The notes under the pieces were generated by a model. The model did not search any database and had not been told where the DNA came from. It worked only from the letters and a program-made list of their open reading frames with translations. A stretch of 64,000 bases of DNA from Verrucomicrobia bacterium LW23 (lineage in GTDB: Bacteria > Verrucomicrobiota > Verrucomicrobiia > Methylacidiphilales > UBA1321). The translations under genes and the position numbers were made by a program. Of this stretch, positions 9,240-19,012 are shown piece after piece. The number at the start of each line of letters is the position of its first letter. The stretch's first letter is position 1. The stretch spans positions 267,955 to 331,954 of the forward strand of contig QAZA01000025.1 in NCBI GenBank assembly GCA_003054695.1, given 5' to 3'.

Positions 9240-10295
9240 TCACAGTCCGTTTACAAGTTTAACCCTCACGGTAAATGCTCTGGCGTTGGAAACACCCGCC
9301 TGCACCAGATCCGCCTGATACTGCCGGATTTGCGCGGCAACCTCCTGCGCGCTGACCGGGGCCGGCATTTCGGGAATCACCACGTTGCGCCGGAGCGTAT
9401 GGGAATCGAGGACGATAAGCGTGATTTCCACGCTGGACGGAAGCTTGTTGGCCACCGCGGTAGTCGGCGTGGTGGCCGGGTTGTTGGGGCCGCTGGTGTA
9501 CTGGAAGGTCTTCGCCTCATTGGCGTAGGCCGGTGCCGCGCTGCTGAAAGGCGCGTCGGCCGTCGTCATCTGAAAGCACGCGCCGGAGGAAAACTGGATG
9601 GTGCCCGACGCGTAAGGCGCGGGCGCCTGCGAGAGCCAGGGGATCGGGTTACCCGCTGGATCAAGGCAGCGGACCCACATCGCCACCACGCCATCCGCCA
9701 CCACGGCAACAACGCGCGTGGAGCTGGCGGGATCGAACGCCTGCGGCGGCAGTTTCGTGATCCACAGCGCCTCATTGGCAAAGCTCCAGATTCGCTTGTT
9801 TGCCGTGGTTTGCTCGGCGTAGGCATTCAACCCCTTGTAATAGTTGTTCGGGTTATCCCCGCTGACGTAAAAGCGATTGAGCTGGTAACTCCTTTTTGCC
9901 GGATTGCGCGTGAGGTAATACCCGATTCCGCACAGGTTGCTCGCCTCGGTCGATTTGCCCGGCGCCATCCAGAACAGGCTGGGAGCGTTGGTGGCCAGGT
10001 CCGGTACCTTGCCGGCCAGGTTGGGAGTTTGCACAAACTGGATCTTGTCGCTGGCCACCGCGCCGGAAAGCTCGCGCGAGAAGAGCTCCAGCGCCGCACG
10101 GCCGCTCTGGTAGACTTCTACCTTCTGGTCGCCCATCAGCCAGGCCATTTGCGCGCTGGTGATGACCTGGGCCAGAAACACCATCAGGACGGCAAACACA
10201 GCCAGAGCCACAAGCAGCTCCACCATGGAGAACGCGTGCGTCTGCGAGGGCTGAGCAGAGCTCCGCTCGGTGCGGCTATGCCGGATCAGGTTCAT
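9240..10295 (-). CDS. Verru_Chthon cassette protein C (pseudopilin-like)
   Basis: A 351-residue protein with a class III signal: a polar leader of about 22 residues, then FSMVELLVALAVFAVLMVFL, with the conserved Glu at +5 after the predicted prepilin peptidase site. The rest is an extracytoplasmic domain resembling GspJ-type minor pseudopilins. It overlaps gene B by 4 bp (ATGA) and is followed after 3 bp by A, so translation is probably coupled. Confidence 0.85.
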   Translation of the reverse strand: MNLIRHSRTERSSAQPSQTHAFSMVELLVALAVFAVLMVFLAQVITSAQMAWLMGDQKVEVYQSGRAALELFSRELSGAVASDKIQFVQTPNLAGKVPDLATNAPSLFWMAPGKSTEASNLCGIGYYLTRNPAKRSYQLNRFYVSGDNPNNYYKGLNAYAEQTTANKRIWSFANEALWITKLPPQAFDPASSTRVVAVVADGVVAMWVRCLDPAGNPIPWLSQAPAPYASGTIQFSSGACFQMTTADAPFSSAAPAYANEAKTFQYTSGPNNPATTPTTAVANKLPSSVEITLIVLDSHTLRRNVVIPEMPAPVSAQEVAAQIRQYQADLVQAGVSNARAFTVRVKLVNGL

Positions 10296-10783
10296 AAGCC
10301 AATTTTGGGGATGGAATTCGTATCCAGCGCCTGCCAGCCTGGGCCGGTGAGGGGAGTCACGTAAAAGCTTGTCTGAAACCGCTGCGCGCCCGCCTCGCCG
10401 GCGGCACCCGCCGGCCAGGTAATGACGACGGAGGCCACCATCATCCCGCTGCCGGCAATAGCTGGGTTCGGAGGGGCCAGGGTTACATCGACACGGTAGA
10501 AGCTGTCGGAGTCAGCTGTGCCGCCCTGCAGCCGCGCGCCGGCGTCATAGTAAAGGGGATCGAGCGGGCCGGCCACGCAGGGTTTGCCTACCAGCGCCTC
10601 GCGCACATTCAGCGCCAGCAGGCTTGTCGAAGTATCCGCCACGGAATCCTTGAGCGACGTCATGCCCACGAGAATCATGCCCAGGATGGCGATGAGCGCA
10701 AAGGAAACTACGCCAAGCGCAATCACCACCTCCACCAGGGAGAACGCGCCCCTGCGCGTCCCTGCATGTGCCTGCGTGATCAT
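10292..10783 (-). CDS. Verru_Chthon cassette protein B (pseudopilin-like)
   Basis: A 163-residue protein with a prepilin-type N-terminus: leader MITQAHAGTRRGA, then FSLVEVVIALGVVSFALIAI, resembling GspI/PilV minor pilins (Glu at +5). Overlaps D by 4 bp and C by 4 bp, so the cassette is tightly coupled. Probably a minor subunit of a pseudopilus. Confidence 0.85.
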   Translation of the reverse strand: MITQAHAGTRRGAFSLVEVVIALGVVSFALIAILGMILVGMTSLKDSVADTSTSLLALNVREALVGKPCVAGPLDPLYYDAGARLQGGTADSDSFYRVDVTLAPPNPAIAGSGMMVASVVITWPAGAAGEAGAQRFQTSFYVTPLTGPGWQALDTNSIPKIGL

Positions 10784-11403
10784 GGGCGGGCGATTTTAAG
10801 GCGACCGGTTAGCGTGTTGGCCGTAATCTTGGCGTAGTTGGCCGGGGCGCCGGCGGTGTTATCCAGGTTCTCCATGGTGAGCGCCATCCAGATGTCCAGG
10901 CCCGTCATGTTCGGCATCGAGGCCGCGCCGGTGGGTGCAAACTCCGCGTATTGCAGCTCCACCGTCTTGCCGCCCACCACCACGGAGAACGAGTTGACCC
11001 CGGCGCTGGCCAGCAGATGGTTGGCGTCGACCTCACCCGTGTAGCTGCCGGAGGCGGGATCGAACGTTACCCCCTGGGGCACCGCTTCCCACTTTGTCAG
11101 CTGTACCCAGGCTTCCTGCTCGATGTCGTACTTCCACACACTCATCCGGCGGTAGCTGGCCTCGGGTTTATCCTGCCAGTTCTTCACCACCACAAAGCGC
11201 GTTTTCGTCCGCTGCGTCACCGCTTCGGTACGGGCAACCGTAAGCAGGTTGGACACCAGCCGCGATGCATGGCCGAGATTGTTGGACCTGGACACGCCGG
11301 AAAGGGCCGGCAGGGTAAGCCCCACCACAACCGCCATGATGCCCACGACAGCCATAAGCTCGATGAGAGTGAAAGCACGCGATGCAGCTCGGCGAACTTG
11401 CAT
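10780..11403 (-). CDS. Verru_Chthon cassette protein D (pseudopilin-like)
   Basis: The start is taken at the ATG at 11403, giving 207 residues, because it puts a nine-residue basic leader directly before FTLIELMAVVGIMAVVVGLT, the prepilin peptidase recognition sequence. An ATG at 11433 is also possible; a far-upstream in-frame ATG at 11601 would give a leader that is too long. The C-terminal domain resembles GspH/FimT pseudopilins. First gene of the D-B-C-A cassette. The 270 bp upstream (11404-11675) are AT-rich in part and hold no gene; this is the likely promoter region. Confidence 0.8.
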   Translation of the reverse strand: MQVRRAASRAFTLIELMAVVGIMAVVVGLTLPALSGVSRSNNLGHASRLVSNLLTVARTEAVTQRTKTRFVVVKNWQDKPEASYRRMSVWKYDIEQEAWVQLTKWEAVPQGVTFDPASGSYTGEVDANHLLASAGVNSFSVVVGGKTVELQYAEFAPTGAASMPNMTGLDIWMALTMENLDNTAGAPANYAKITANTLTGRLKIARP

Positions 11404-11675
11404 GCATTTACATTTTGTCTGAATCGGCGTCATTGCAAGTATGAATTGGTAGACAAATTCGAAGGTGCGGCCCGGGCGGTTTGCCATGGACACACCCTTG
11501 TTCAACGGCGCCGCCTTTGCCATCCCAGGCGCCGTGCTGCCCTTACCGGTTATCTGCTCAATCCGAGCAAAAGCGTGTGTCGCAGGCCTCATGATTTGCA
11601 TGTTTTTGAATTTATTGAAAAATAAACGTTATTGCAAGCATTAAATCTGAGTTCGCGCCCTCTCCTCTCGGAAAA

Positions 11676-12172
11676 TCAATCCTTCAGCCCGCTTTCCTCC
11701 AGATGCTGCGACAGCCCAAGCTTCTGCCTCGCCAAATCCCTCGCAAACAACTGCGCCACACGCCGCGCCCCCGGTACGCCGTCGCCGCCTCCGCATAAAA
11801 ATGCGGCTTGTCCTTCTTCTGGTCGTTATGGCCAAACTGGATCACCACCCATTCCCCTGGGCGAAGCGCCTTGAGCACGGGATCCCACAGGCCTTCGCCA
11901 CGGAAACTTTTGGTGCTGCGCCCGTCTTTGGCGCGATTGTCCACCGCGACCGCGCCGGGCTTAAAGAATTCCGGCAACAGCTGTCCCCAGCCGTGCTCCG
12001 GATTCCCGTTATCCGGACTTTTGTTGGCCATGGTGGAATCGCCGATCATGTAGAGAGTTGTCATATCCGCGCCATGCAGGGGGGAGAGCGACGTTGCTGC
12101 GGCCAGCAGCCACACGGCCGCTACGGACAACGTCCAGGGCCGCACTCCCGTTGTAGAGATTTTGTTGTGCAT
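11676..12172 (-). pseudogene. Rhamnogalacturonan acetylesterase-like SGNH esterase (CE12 type), internally deleted
   Basis: The N-terminal 134 codons are intact: a signal peptide, the block I nucleophile motif TLYMIGDSTMAN, and FGHNDQKKDKPHFY with the SGNH Asn. The sequence then jumps, in another frame, to a family-typical C-terminus (GARRVAQLFARDLARQ, ending LEESGLKD at 11676). The middle, including the catalytic Asp-x-x-His region, is missing; total length is about 160 instead of about 250 residues. The junction word ACGGCGTACC could belong to either side, which suggests a deletion between short repeats. Originally a periplasmic pectin side-chain deacetylase; now probably inactive. Divergent from a beta-helix gene. 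Confidence 0.75.
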
Positions 12173-12249
12173 GAGAGTATGCTTTTCCGAGGTGAATTGC
12201 AGTCAGGGCTTCGTCGGCGATCGATATTTATTGCATATTTTTGTTTTTA

Positions 12250-12265
12250 TTGCAATTTAAAGCAA
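12250..12265. promoter_or_regulatory. Candidate operator TTGC-N8-GCAA over the start codon
   Basis: TTGCAATTTAAAGCAA is a perfect inverted repeat of TTGC/GCAA with the same 8-bp spacing as the candidate operator at 3658-3673, and it overlaps the ATG of the beta-helix gene. A further TTATTGCA lies 20 bp upstream. Inferred regulation only. Confidence 0.35.
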
Positions 12266-13641
12266 TGCTCAAGAGCGTCATTAATCGGATTCCCTTCAAA
12301 TCCCTGCTTCTCTGCGGGCTTCTCCTTCCCGCCGCCACGGCCCTCCAGGCTGCCGACCTCTACATCCTGCCCTCGGGAGCCGGATCCAAAGACGGCACCA
12401 GCTGGGAAAACGCCAAAGCGGGCACCCGCGCCGACTTCCAGGCCGCATGGGACGCCCTTACACCCGGCGATACCCTGTTTGTGGGCAGCGGTACCTACGA
12501 CGACGCCCCCGGCATTAAAGCCGAAAAGGGCGGGGCCGAAGGCAAGCCCCTGCGCCTGGTCGGTGTCGACCGCGGTACCGGCCTGCCGTTGCTGACCAGC
12601 AACTTTGACAAGAACAAACCCGACAAAACCGGCGCTGGCTTCTTCGACGCCCCGCTCGGTGTCTCCAACTTCGAGATTGAAGGCTTCCGACTCAAAAACT
12701 ACCGCATCGGCGTCTACATGCGCGGCCGCAACTCCAACATCAGGATCTCCAAACTGGACATTCAGGAAGCGCGCGAAGGCATCCGTAGCGAGGGCGGCGG
12801 AACCATCCAGAACCCGGCGGCCGCGAGCAACAACGTGCACGTGTCGGACTGCCGCTTCGTTAAATTCACCAAGCGCGGCATTCGGCTGCAGGGTGGCAAC
12901 TATAACTGGAAGATTGAGCGCTGCCACGCCGACGCGGGCGGCAAGGAGTGGTTTACCGAGCCCTTCCATATGGGCTTTCAGGTCGCCAACAAGTCGCTCA
13001 AGGATTCCCCTTTCGAGCACCACATTGAGTTCTACGACTGCGTGGCGCTAAACTCGTACCACGAGCCCGCCGAGGGCAAAGCGTACTGGAACGCCGACGG
13101 CTTTTGCGCCGAAGCCAAAGTCACCCACCTGCGGTACGTGCGCTGCGTGGCCATGCACAACACGGACGGCGGCTGGGACGACAAATCCGACGGCCCCGAG
13201 TTTATCGACTGCGTCTCTATCGACAACAAGGAAAACTTCCGCCTGTGGGGCCGCAACATCCCCGCCAAAATGAAGAACGTGCTCTCCGCCTACGCCCACA
13301 AACGCGGCGGCAGCGGCCCGGAAACCGGCCTGTGGCTGCTGGGCAGCCTGGAAGCGGAAAACTGCACCTTCCTGGGCAACAGCACCCAAATTACGGCCGA
13401 CGCCGAGAAAGCCTCCCCCGACGCCAAACTCGTCTTCAGGAACTGCCTGTTTGCCGGCGGCAAGCTGGGCGCCGCGGCCAAAGCGCAGATGGAGAACTCC
13501 GTCGTCTCCGATCCCGACGGCAAAACGGTAGATGTCGGCATCGCCGCCCCCAAAGGCACGCTGTGGAACAACATCACGCCCGACTTCAACAGCACCACAT
13601 ATCCCGACAAGGGCTTCAGCAGCACCCGATGGAGCAAGTAA
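12265..13641 (+). CDS. Secreted right-handed beta-helix protein, pectate-lyase-like
   Basis: Start at the ATG at 12265 gives 458 residues with a signal peptide (SLLLCGLLLPAATALQAA). The sequence opens with LYILPSGAGSKDGTSWENAK, the usual beginning of secreted parallel beta-helix lyases. It carries coil repeats through residues 100-430, including YWNADGFCAE and MHNTDGGWDDKSDGPEFIDC, which resemble the DGF/DGWD region of PL9-type pectate lyases. Divergent from the broken acetylesterase, suggesting a former pectin or rhamnogalacturonan unit. Activity is inferred; a noncatalytic beta-helix is possible. Confidence 0.7.
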   Translation: MLKSVINRIPFKSLLLCGLLLPAATALQAADLYILPSGAGSKDGTSWENAKAGTRADFQAAWDALTPGDTLFVGSGTYDDAPGIKAEKGGAEGKPLRLVGVDRGTGLPLLTSNFDKNKPDKTGAGFFDAPLGVSNFEIEGFRLKNYRIGVYMRGRNSNIRISKLDIQEAREGIRSEGGGTIQNPAAASNNVHVSDCRFVKFTKRGIRLQGGNYNWKIERCHADAGGKEWFTEPFHMGFQVANKSLKDSPFEHHIEFYDCVALNSYHEPAEGKAYWNADGFCAEAKVTHLRYVRCVAMHNTDGGWDDKSDGPEFIDCVSIDNKENFRLWGRNIPAKMKNVLSAYAHKRGGSGPETGLWLLGSLEAENCTFLGNSTQITADAEKASPDAKLVFRNCLFAGGKLGAAAKAQMENSVVSDPDGKTVDVGIAAPKGTLWNNITPDFNSTTYPDKGFSSTRWSK

Positions 13642-13671
13642 CTCCACACCGCCATGTTGCCAACAATTCTC

Positions 13672-13697
13672 CTATGCCTGGACTTCGTCAGGCATAG
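13672..13697. terminator. Bidirectional hairpin between convergent genes
   Basis: CTATGCCTG and CAGGCATAG form a perfect 9-bp stem around an 8-nt loop. It sits 30 bp past the beta-helix stop and overlaps the stop codon of the converging large gene. No strong U tract, so terminator function is tentative. Confidence 0.5.
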
Positions 13698-16600
13698 ACA
13701 TCGTCCAACGACATCGGATCGACAAGCTTTGCCCTTAGTTCATCCAGTAGGGAGGCGCCTTTGGCCTGCTCAGCCATGTATTTGAACTCCTGAAGGAGGC
13801 TTCGGAGGTCAGCGGTTACGAAGGGGGCCATTGTGCCGTTCTCGTACAGCGCGGCGGACTTGCGTGCGAGCGCCATTGCGGCCTCGCTGTCGGTTACGAG
13901 GCTCAGCAATGCCTTTCTCATGAGGACTCCCGGCAAGGCCTCTTTCGGAACTTGCTGTTGCAGCCGCTCAATTTCGTCAGGGGCGTTCAGTTTCGACAGC
14001 TCGTGAAGGACTTCGCCCATTTGCGACGGGATGTTGACCTCGGAGAAGTCGGGATTCTTGGGGAGCAGGCTGAGGGCTGTCTCCATCATGCGGACAGCCT
14101 GGGGTACATCGCCGGACTTTGCCGCGCTTGTGGCCAGGGCCTGGTAAAGGCTGGCAACGACGAGCGGATTTTTCTCTTTGAAGCCGGGATCCATTTCCTT
14201 CTCGATCGATTGCACGAGGCTAAGCCCAGCCTCTGGGCCAAGGGTTCCGATCCAGTGATCGATCTGGGGGAGGAGTTTGTGGATGGTTGCTATATCCGGC
14301 TGACCGTCTCTTGACTGGGAAACGAGCATCGTGCGAAGGGCGGTGCCGAGGCAGTGCTGGGCCTCAGATGGACGCGTTTGCTCCAGGATTCTGCCATTAT
14401 TGGCTTTGGCTGCGCGAAGCATCAGGGATGCGGCGAGGTCGTTGAGAGGAAATTGCGCGGAAAGAAGCCATACTATGGAGTCACCGGCGACGGTCGGGAA
14501 TCCGTTTTGCGCGACTTCGGCGCCCGTTTTCTCGACGACGTCGAGCACGGCGCTGAGTAGTTCCACATTTTCATTCGTTACCGGTAGTGTGGTGATGAAG
14601 GCGGCCAGTTCGCAGCATTCCCTGTACAGGGCGTCCTTCAGCGGTTTCTCTCCGATGGACGCGGCCCGCTTTTGAAGCTCCTCCAGAGCTGGTCGCCCGA
14701 TGTCCGTGTTGTTCTCGGCGGCCACGTGCCGGAGTAACGTCCCCAGACTGCCGGCGAGGATAGATGGTTTCGCTTCCAGAAGGCGGGGAGGCAAGTCTCT
14801 GACCCATTGATGAAGATCCAAGGACTCGCTCAATCCCAGCTTTCCAACGGCTTTGGTGATGCCTCCGCACAGAGTCGCAATGGTGCCGGCCTCGCCGGGC
14901 GGGAACGGAGCAAGTTCGTCCAGCGGTTTAAGGGCGGCAGAAATCTGGCGCTTGACAGCTTCCTGGAGCTCGCCGATCAGTTGCATGCGTGCTTTCGCCG
15001 GCAGCTTGTCAGCCGATGCCAGACGGGCCTTTGCGTCGACTAGCTGGGTCATCATTTTCGGCTCACCGCCAAACTGCTTTTCCAGGTAGCTCAGGATCGG
15101 CAACGCTTGTTCGGGATTCTCTCCGATGTTTTGGATAAGGCTGGTTCCCGCTCTAAATACTTTGTCCCGCATTTCAATCGGTATCGTGTCGCCGAACCCC
15201 TCGACAAGCTCGGTGAAGAACCGCAGGGCGGGCTCCGTCGCAACACCTTTCGACCGGGCAAACTTGTTGACGAATTCCAGTTTCTGCTGGAGCACCTCAG
15301 TCTGTACCTCCTCCTTGGCGAAGACACCGGGGACACCCTGTGTACTGAGGATCTTCAGTCTCTCGGCGGCGCTCGCGTGGTCTCCTGCGTCGATCGCGGC
15401 CCGGACAATGTGGAGATGTGCTTCGCGTATCATCTTCAGCTGAGGCGCCTCCAGTTGAGGAGCGAGTTTCTCGAACTCGCCAAGAATCGTGAGCGCCGTA
15501 TCCATCCTGCCCGCTCTCGCCCATGCCGCGGCGTACTCGAGGATGTGCCCGAATTGATTATTGTCCCTGGGAAAATCAAAAGCAGGCAGCCTGAAGTGTC
15601 CGTTGTGAACCTCGATGATGTCCTTTCCGGTTGCGATGTAATGGTCACACGCCATCTTGAGGGCTTTATCGGCTCCTTCACTCGTGAAGAAGTCCAGCAC
15701 ATGCCCGTGGTTTCCGCTGCCGACCAGCGCCTGTTTCCCCACGCTGCTTGTGGTGACAATAATGTCGCGGAATATTTTGAGTTGCTTTTCGGACTCGAGG
15801 CCGAGAGTGACGCGCAGCTTCTGCTGTCCTACAAGGGTAAAGTTGAGGTGAGGGAATCCAAAGCTGGGGCGGTCGCTTTCTAACAGGCCGTGGTCCTTTG
15901 CCAGGGCGCGGATGTGCGTGCTGAGCGGAACATACATCGGGTTCTTGTCCGGGCCCGCCCCCGGCAGACGGGCTCCCAGTGGGGAGCGTATGTCAATGAA
16001 CACGGCGTTGGGATCTGTGTTGGGGGCCAGCAGCAGCGGCTCGTCGCCTGTGGATACGTTGCTGACAAGCTCTTTGGGCAGGCCGTAGGGCAGGCTGTCC
16101 CCGGAGTTGAGCATTTCGAAATTGGCATGCATGATGGCCGTGCGGTACAGGTCGAGCGCCGCGCCGGCATGGCGCTGAAAGTGGATCATGCCTTGCAGGT
16201 TCGTGGCGGTTGGCGCTTCCGTTTCCGACGAGTTCACATTGAAGGTGCGCAGCAGCGCGCGCAGGTCTCCTTTGCCCTTGTTGTACACGGTCATAAAGCC
16301 GCCGGTCAGGTGATCGTTGCCGGCCATGTCAAACTTCTGCCCGCTGCGGAAAAGCACGAGGTTGACGTCACCGTCTTCAATCTGTTTCTCCAGGCCTTTG
16401 ATCAAAGCAGCGATGCCGGGATCATCGCCCCGCGATATCGTGGTGTCGATCGCCACGGTCAGCGGTTTGCCGGCGATGGGAGGATCTGCGGCAAGGATAG
16501 TCAGGACCTGCTCCAGCACTTTCTCGGCCTGGTATGCTGTCTTCTCCGTGGAAATATTGTGATGAAATTCCGCGACAAAGAGATCCAGGGTCCGCGGTCT

Positions 16601-18928
16601 GCCGTCGCTGTCCGTACCCAGCTTGCCCCGCATGGCCTCAATGGAGCCGTCCACATTATCGCTCTTCATGGAGCCCGTACGGTAGTTGGAAGAATGCTCC
16701 AGGACATGGAGCGACTCCTCGTAGTAGACGCCCTCCAGAACCATGACATTGAGGTCCCGCCTTCCGACGATCGCTTCCACACCGCGGAGTATGGAACTGA
16801 AAGCTCCCATCCCGCCTTGCTTGAAGCTGTGCATGGGCTCAACTTCCGGCAGCTCCGGAAAGCCCAGGGAAAGTTGACGCGGATCGTAAGGCTGGACAAG
16901 GGCCAGAAGCGTCGCAATCTCCTCCTGTACCAGTCCGGTGTGGTTCATGAACGCCCCCATGTCCTGCCGCTGCGCCGCGGCGGTGGCGTTTGCGATGTGG
17001 CTGAGAATGCGGTTGTAGAGATACTGCACCGTCTCCCCCAGCGGAGGCTTATTCCCGACTTCTTTCGGAATGACTTTTGTCAGGCCCAGCAGCATGGACT
17101 CCGTCACCCGCCCCAGTACCCAGATGGTGGGAGACTGGCCCCGCGGGTCGGTCTTGGGCTGGGCCTGCATCACCTGCTTGCGGAATGCGCCGACGTTTTT
17201 GTGAGTGTACACCTCGTCAACTGACGTAAATTTGGTCAGTTCCTTACCCGAGACGGGGAGCTCCACTTTCGGGGGATCGCGGCGGAAGAGAGCCTTGTAG
17301 ATATCGAGCGGCTTGGCAAACGCGGTCCAGCTCTGCAATGTCTGCGAGGGGCCGGGAGTGAATCCGGCGTAGCCGACAAAATGATGGACGGTCGGAACGT
17401 GACTGGACTTTGCGCCGGGGGGATGCAACAGGACAAGAAGCGGCTGGTCTCCAACGCTGATGTTTCCGGCGCAGGCAAAGCGCTCCGAGACGACGCTCAT
17501 CATCTGCCGGATCTTCTGCTGCCTGTCGAGCGGATCAAGAAAGCTGTTCTCCGGCTGCTCATCCACGTAGGCGGCAACCTGTTTTTCGAGGGATTTCAGC
17601 ACCTCCATGTTGATCCTGTGCAGTTCCTGCTCGACCTCCGCCTCCGTCAAGTTGCCGATATTGGCCTCCAGCGGCTCCAGCAAGCTGTTGATATCCACCA
17701 GGAGAAAGCCGCTTCCGTCATGAGTCGACGGCGCCTTGAGAATACGCGCAAACGCGTCCGGGGCGGTGGTGGAGTCCACCTTGACTACGCTCTCCAGGCC
17801 ATGCTCAAGCCCAACCTGCCGTTTGAGTGCGTCCAGGGCGTGAGGACTGGATACCGCAGTGTAGTGAATCTCCCGGCTTCCACCCGGGTACCTCTCCCCA
17901 AACTTGATGCCCAGGTTGGATCCGCCGCTGCGATGATAGATCCCTGACTCTTCGCGGACAGGTGTATACTGGAGGCCGAGAACCTCTGGATTGCTGACGC
18001 TGGCAAACTTGTAAAGATATCCCAGAGCGCGCTGCTCCAGCACGGAGACCGCGTGCGCCCGCTGCTCCAGAATCTGGAGGCGATTCTTATCCGTCTCGAG
18101 AGGAGGCGGAAGGTTCCGGATTTTCTCCGCCTCTTGAGACAGAATCGCATAGTTGATATGCCACTCGCGAAACGTGTCGATGCCCGATTCCACAACGATG
18201 GCATTGAAATACTTCTCAGGACATCTGCTCCCGATCCAGCACGTGTTATCCAGACCAGCAACAAGCTCCGAGGAGTGTGTGAGTGTGCTGGGCTGCACCG
18301 TGGAAGATACGGGGCGTGGCGGACGACTCAGACCAGGCAGCAGCAGTTTCACACGTCCGCCACCGTCGTCCTCCTCAACCGTCGCCTTTCCCAGGTTGGC
18401 GATGTGGCGCTGCACCGCGTGCTCCACGACGGACTTGATGATATAGGACGAAAGCGGAGTGCGAATTGACTTCAGCGCCTTATCGATATCCTTCAGCAAC
18501 TCGTCGTAATCAAGCTTTTCGGGATTTCCATGCCTCGTGATCACCTCGTCCAGAAAAGTGTTATCCTCACGCTTCGGCGGGCACAATTGTGCGAGGTAGC
18601 CGCCGACATTCTGGCGGGGAATCAGAGCGTGAGTCGGCTTGTCTTCCAGCGCCTTACGCACATGGTTGAGGTCGAGCGGAGCGCTGCTGTCCGGCTTAAT
18701 CAGGGAGGCGATCTCCAGCACATGCAGGGGATCAAATTCTGTCGAGAGCGCCTCGAGAAATTCCCGCTTCAGCGCCTGGTTCGCCGCACTTTCCTTCTCG
18801 GAGATGCGCGGCCCCTTATTTCCCAGCTTCAACGTATTCGAGTTCGGATCCTCACGCTCGACAATGCCAGACTCCACCAGCTTTTTGGCGTCGACGATAT
18901 CTCGAAAGGACTGAAGGGGAATTGGCAT
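13688..18928 (-). CDS. Very large protein of unknown function, candidate type III secretion effector
   Basis: 1746 residues, starting at the ATG at 18928, which has GGAG 8 nt upstream; a GTG two codons earlier lacks that spacing. No signal peptide and no membrane segments are seen. The first 150 residues are polar and helical. Residues about 190-1000 are mixed alpha/beta with no motif I recognise. From about 1080 the protein becomes almost all helical with TPR-like helix pairs, such as AAAWARAGRMDTALTILGEF and LATSAAKSGDVPQAVRMMET. It directly follows two small acidic proteins that look like CesT-family chaperones, the normal order for a type III effector operon. The effector idea rests on this context; no enzymatic domain was identified. 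Confidence 0.6.
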   Translation of the reverse strand: MPIPLQSFRDIVDAKKLVESGIVEREDPNSNTLKLGNKGPRISEKESAANQALKREFLEALSTEFDPLHVLEIASLIKPDSSAPLDLNHVRKALEDKPTHALIPRQNVGGYLAQLCPPKREDNTFLDEVITRHGNPEKLDYDELLKDIDKALKSIRTPLSSYIIKSVVEHAVQRHIANLGKATVEEDDGGGRVKLLLPGLSRPPRPVSSTVQPSTLTHSSELVAGLDNTCWIGSRCPEKYFNAIVVESGIDTFREWHINYAILSQEAEKIRNLPPPLETDKNRLQILEQRAHAVSVLEQRALGYLYKFASVSNPEVLGLQYTPVREESGIYHRSGGSNLGIKFGERYPGGSREIHYTAVSSPHALDALKRQVGLEHGLESVVKVDSTTAPDAFARILKAPSTHDGSGFLLVDINSLLEPLEANIGNLTEAEVEQELHRINMEVLKSLEKQVAAYVDEQPENSFLDPLDRQQKIRQMMSVVSERFACAGNISVGDQPLLVLLHPPGAKSSHVPTVHHFVGYAGFTPGPSQTLQSWTAFAKPLDIYKALFRRDPPKVELPVSGKELTKFTSVDEVYTHKNVGAFRKQVMQAQPKTDPRGQSPTIWVLGRVTESMLLGLTKVIPKEVGNKPPLGETVQYLYNRILSHIANATAAAQRQDMGAFMNHTGLVQEEIATLLALVQPYDPRQLSLGFPELPEVEPMHSFKQGGMGAFSSILRGVEAIVGRRDLNVMVLEGVYYEESLHVLEHSSNYRTGSMKSDNVDGSIEAMRGKLGTDSDGRPRTLDLFVAEFHHNISTEKTAYQAEKVLEQVLTILAADPPIAGKPLTVAIDTTISRGDDPGIAALIKGLEKQIEDGDVNLVLFRSGQKFDMAGNDHLTGGFMTVYNKGKGDLRALLRTFNVNSSETEAPTATNLQGMIHFQRHAGAALDLYRTAIMHANFEMLNSGDSLPYGLPKELVSNVSTGDEPLLLAPNTDPNAVFIDIRSPLGARLPGAGPDKNPMYVPLSTHIRALAKDHGLLESDRPSFGFPHLNFTLVGQQKLRVTLGLESEKQLKIFRDIIVTTSSVGKQALVGSGNHGHVLDFFTSEGADKALKMACDHYIATGKDIIEVHNGHFRLPAFDFPRDNNQFGHILEYAAAWARAGRMDTALTILGEFEKLAPQLEAPQLKMIREAHLHIVRAAIDAGDHASAAERLKILSTQGVPGVFAKEEVQTEVLQQKLEFVNKFARSKGVATEPALRFFTELVEGFGDTIPIEMRDKVFRAGTSLIQNIGENPEQALPILSYLEKQFGGEPKMMTQLVDAKARLASADKLPAKARMQLIGELQEAVKRQISAALKPLDELAPFPPGEAGTIATLCGGITKAVGKLGLSESLDLHQWVRDLPPRLLEAKPSILAGSLGTLLRHVAAENNTDIGRPALEELQKRAASIGEKPLKDALYRECCELAAFITTLPVTNENVELLSAVLDVVEKTGAEVAQNGFPTVAGDSIVWLLSAQFPLNDLAASLMLRAAKANNGRILEQTRPSEAQHCLGTALRTMLVSQSRDGQPDIATIHKLLPQIDHWIGTLGPEAGLSLVQSIEKEMDPGFKEKNPLVVASLYQALATSAAKSGDVPQAVRMMETALSLLPKNPDFSEVNIPSQMGEVLHELSKLNAPDEIERLQQQVPKEALPGVLMRKALLSLVTDSEAAMALARKSAALYENGTMAPFVTADLRSLLQEFKYMAEQAKGASLLDELRAKLVDPMSLDDVYA

Positions 18929-19012
18929 GAGCACGGCTCCGGTTGTAGATAATGTCAGGAACAGAGTGGCGAACTGCTGACGCCGGTATCGGCACGGAAC
19001 GTCTGAACACTT

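Noticed and set aside
7887..10364. A long plus-strand open frame of 825 codons
   Set aside because: It lies antisense to the Verru_Chthon A and C genes and is His/Gly/Arg-rich without any domain; it is an artefact of high third-position GC.
11404..11601. Longer version of the Verru_Chthon D gene starting at 11601
   Set aside because: It would put 76 residues before the prepilin motif; a short basic leader from 11403 (or 11433) fits the family.
15890..17224. Plus-strand open frame of 444 codons
   Set aside because: Antisense to the giant effector candidate, no recognisable domain or start signal.
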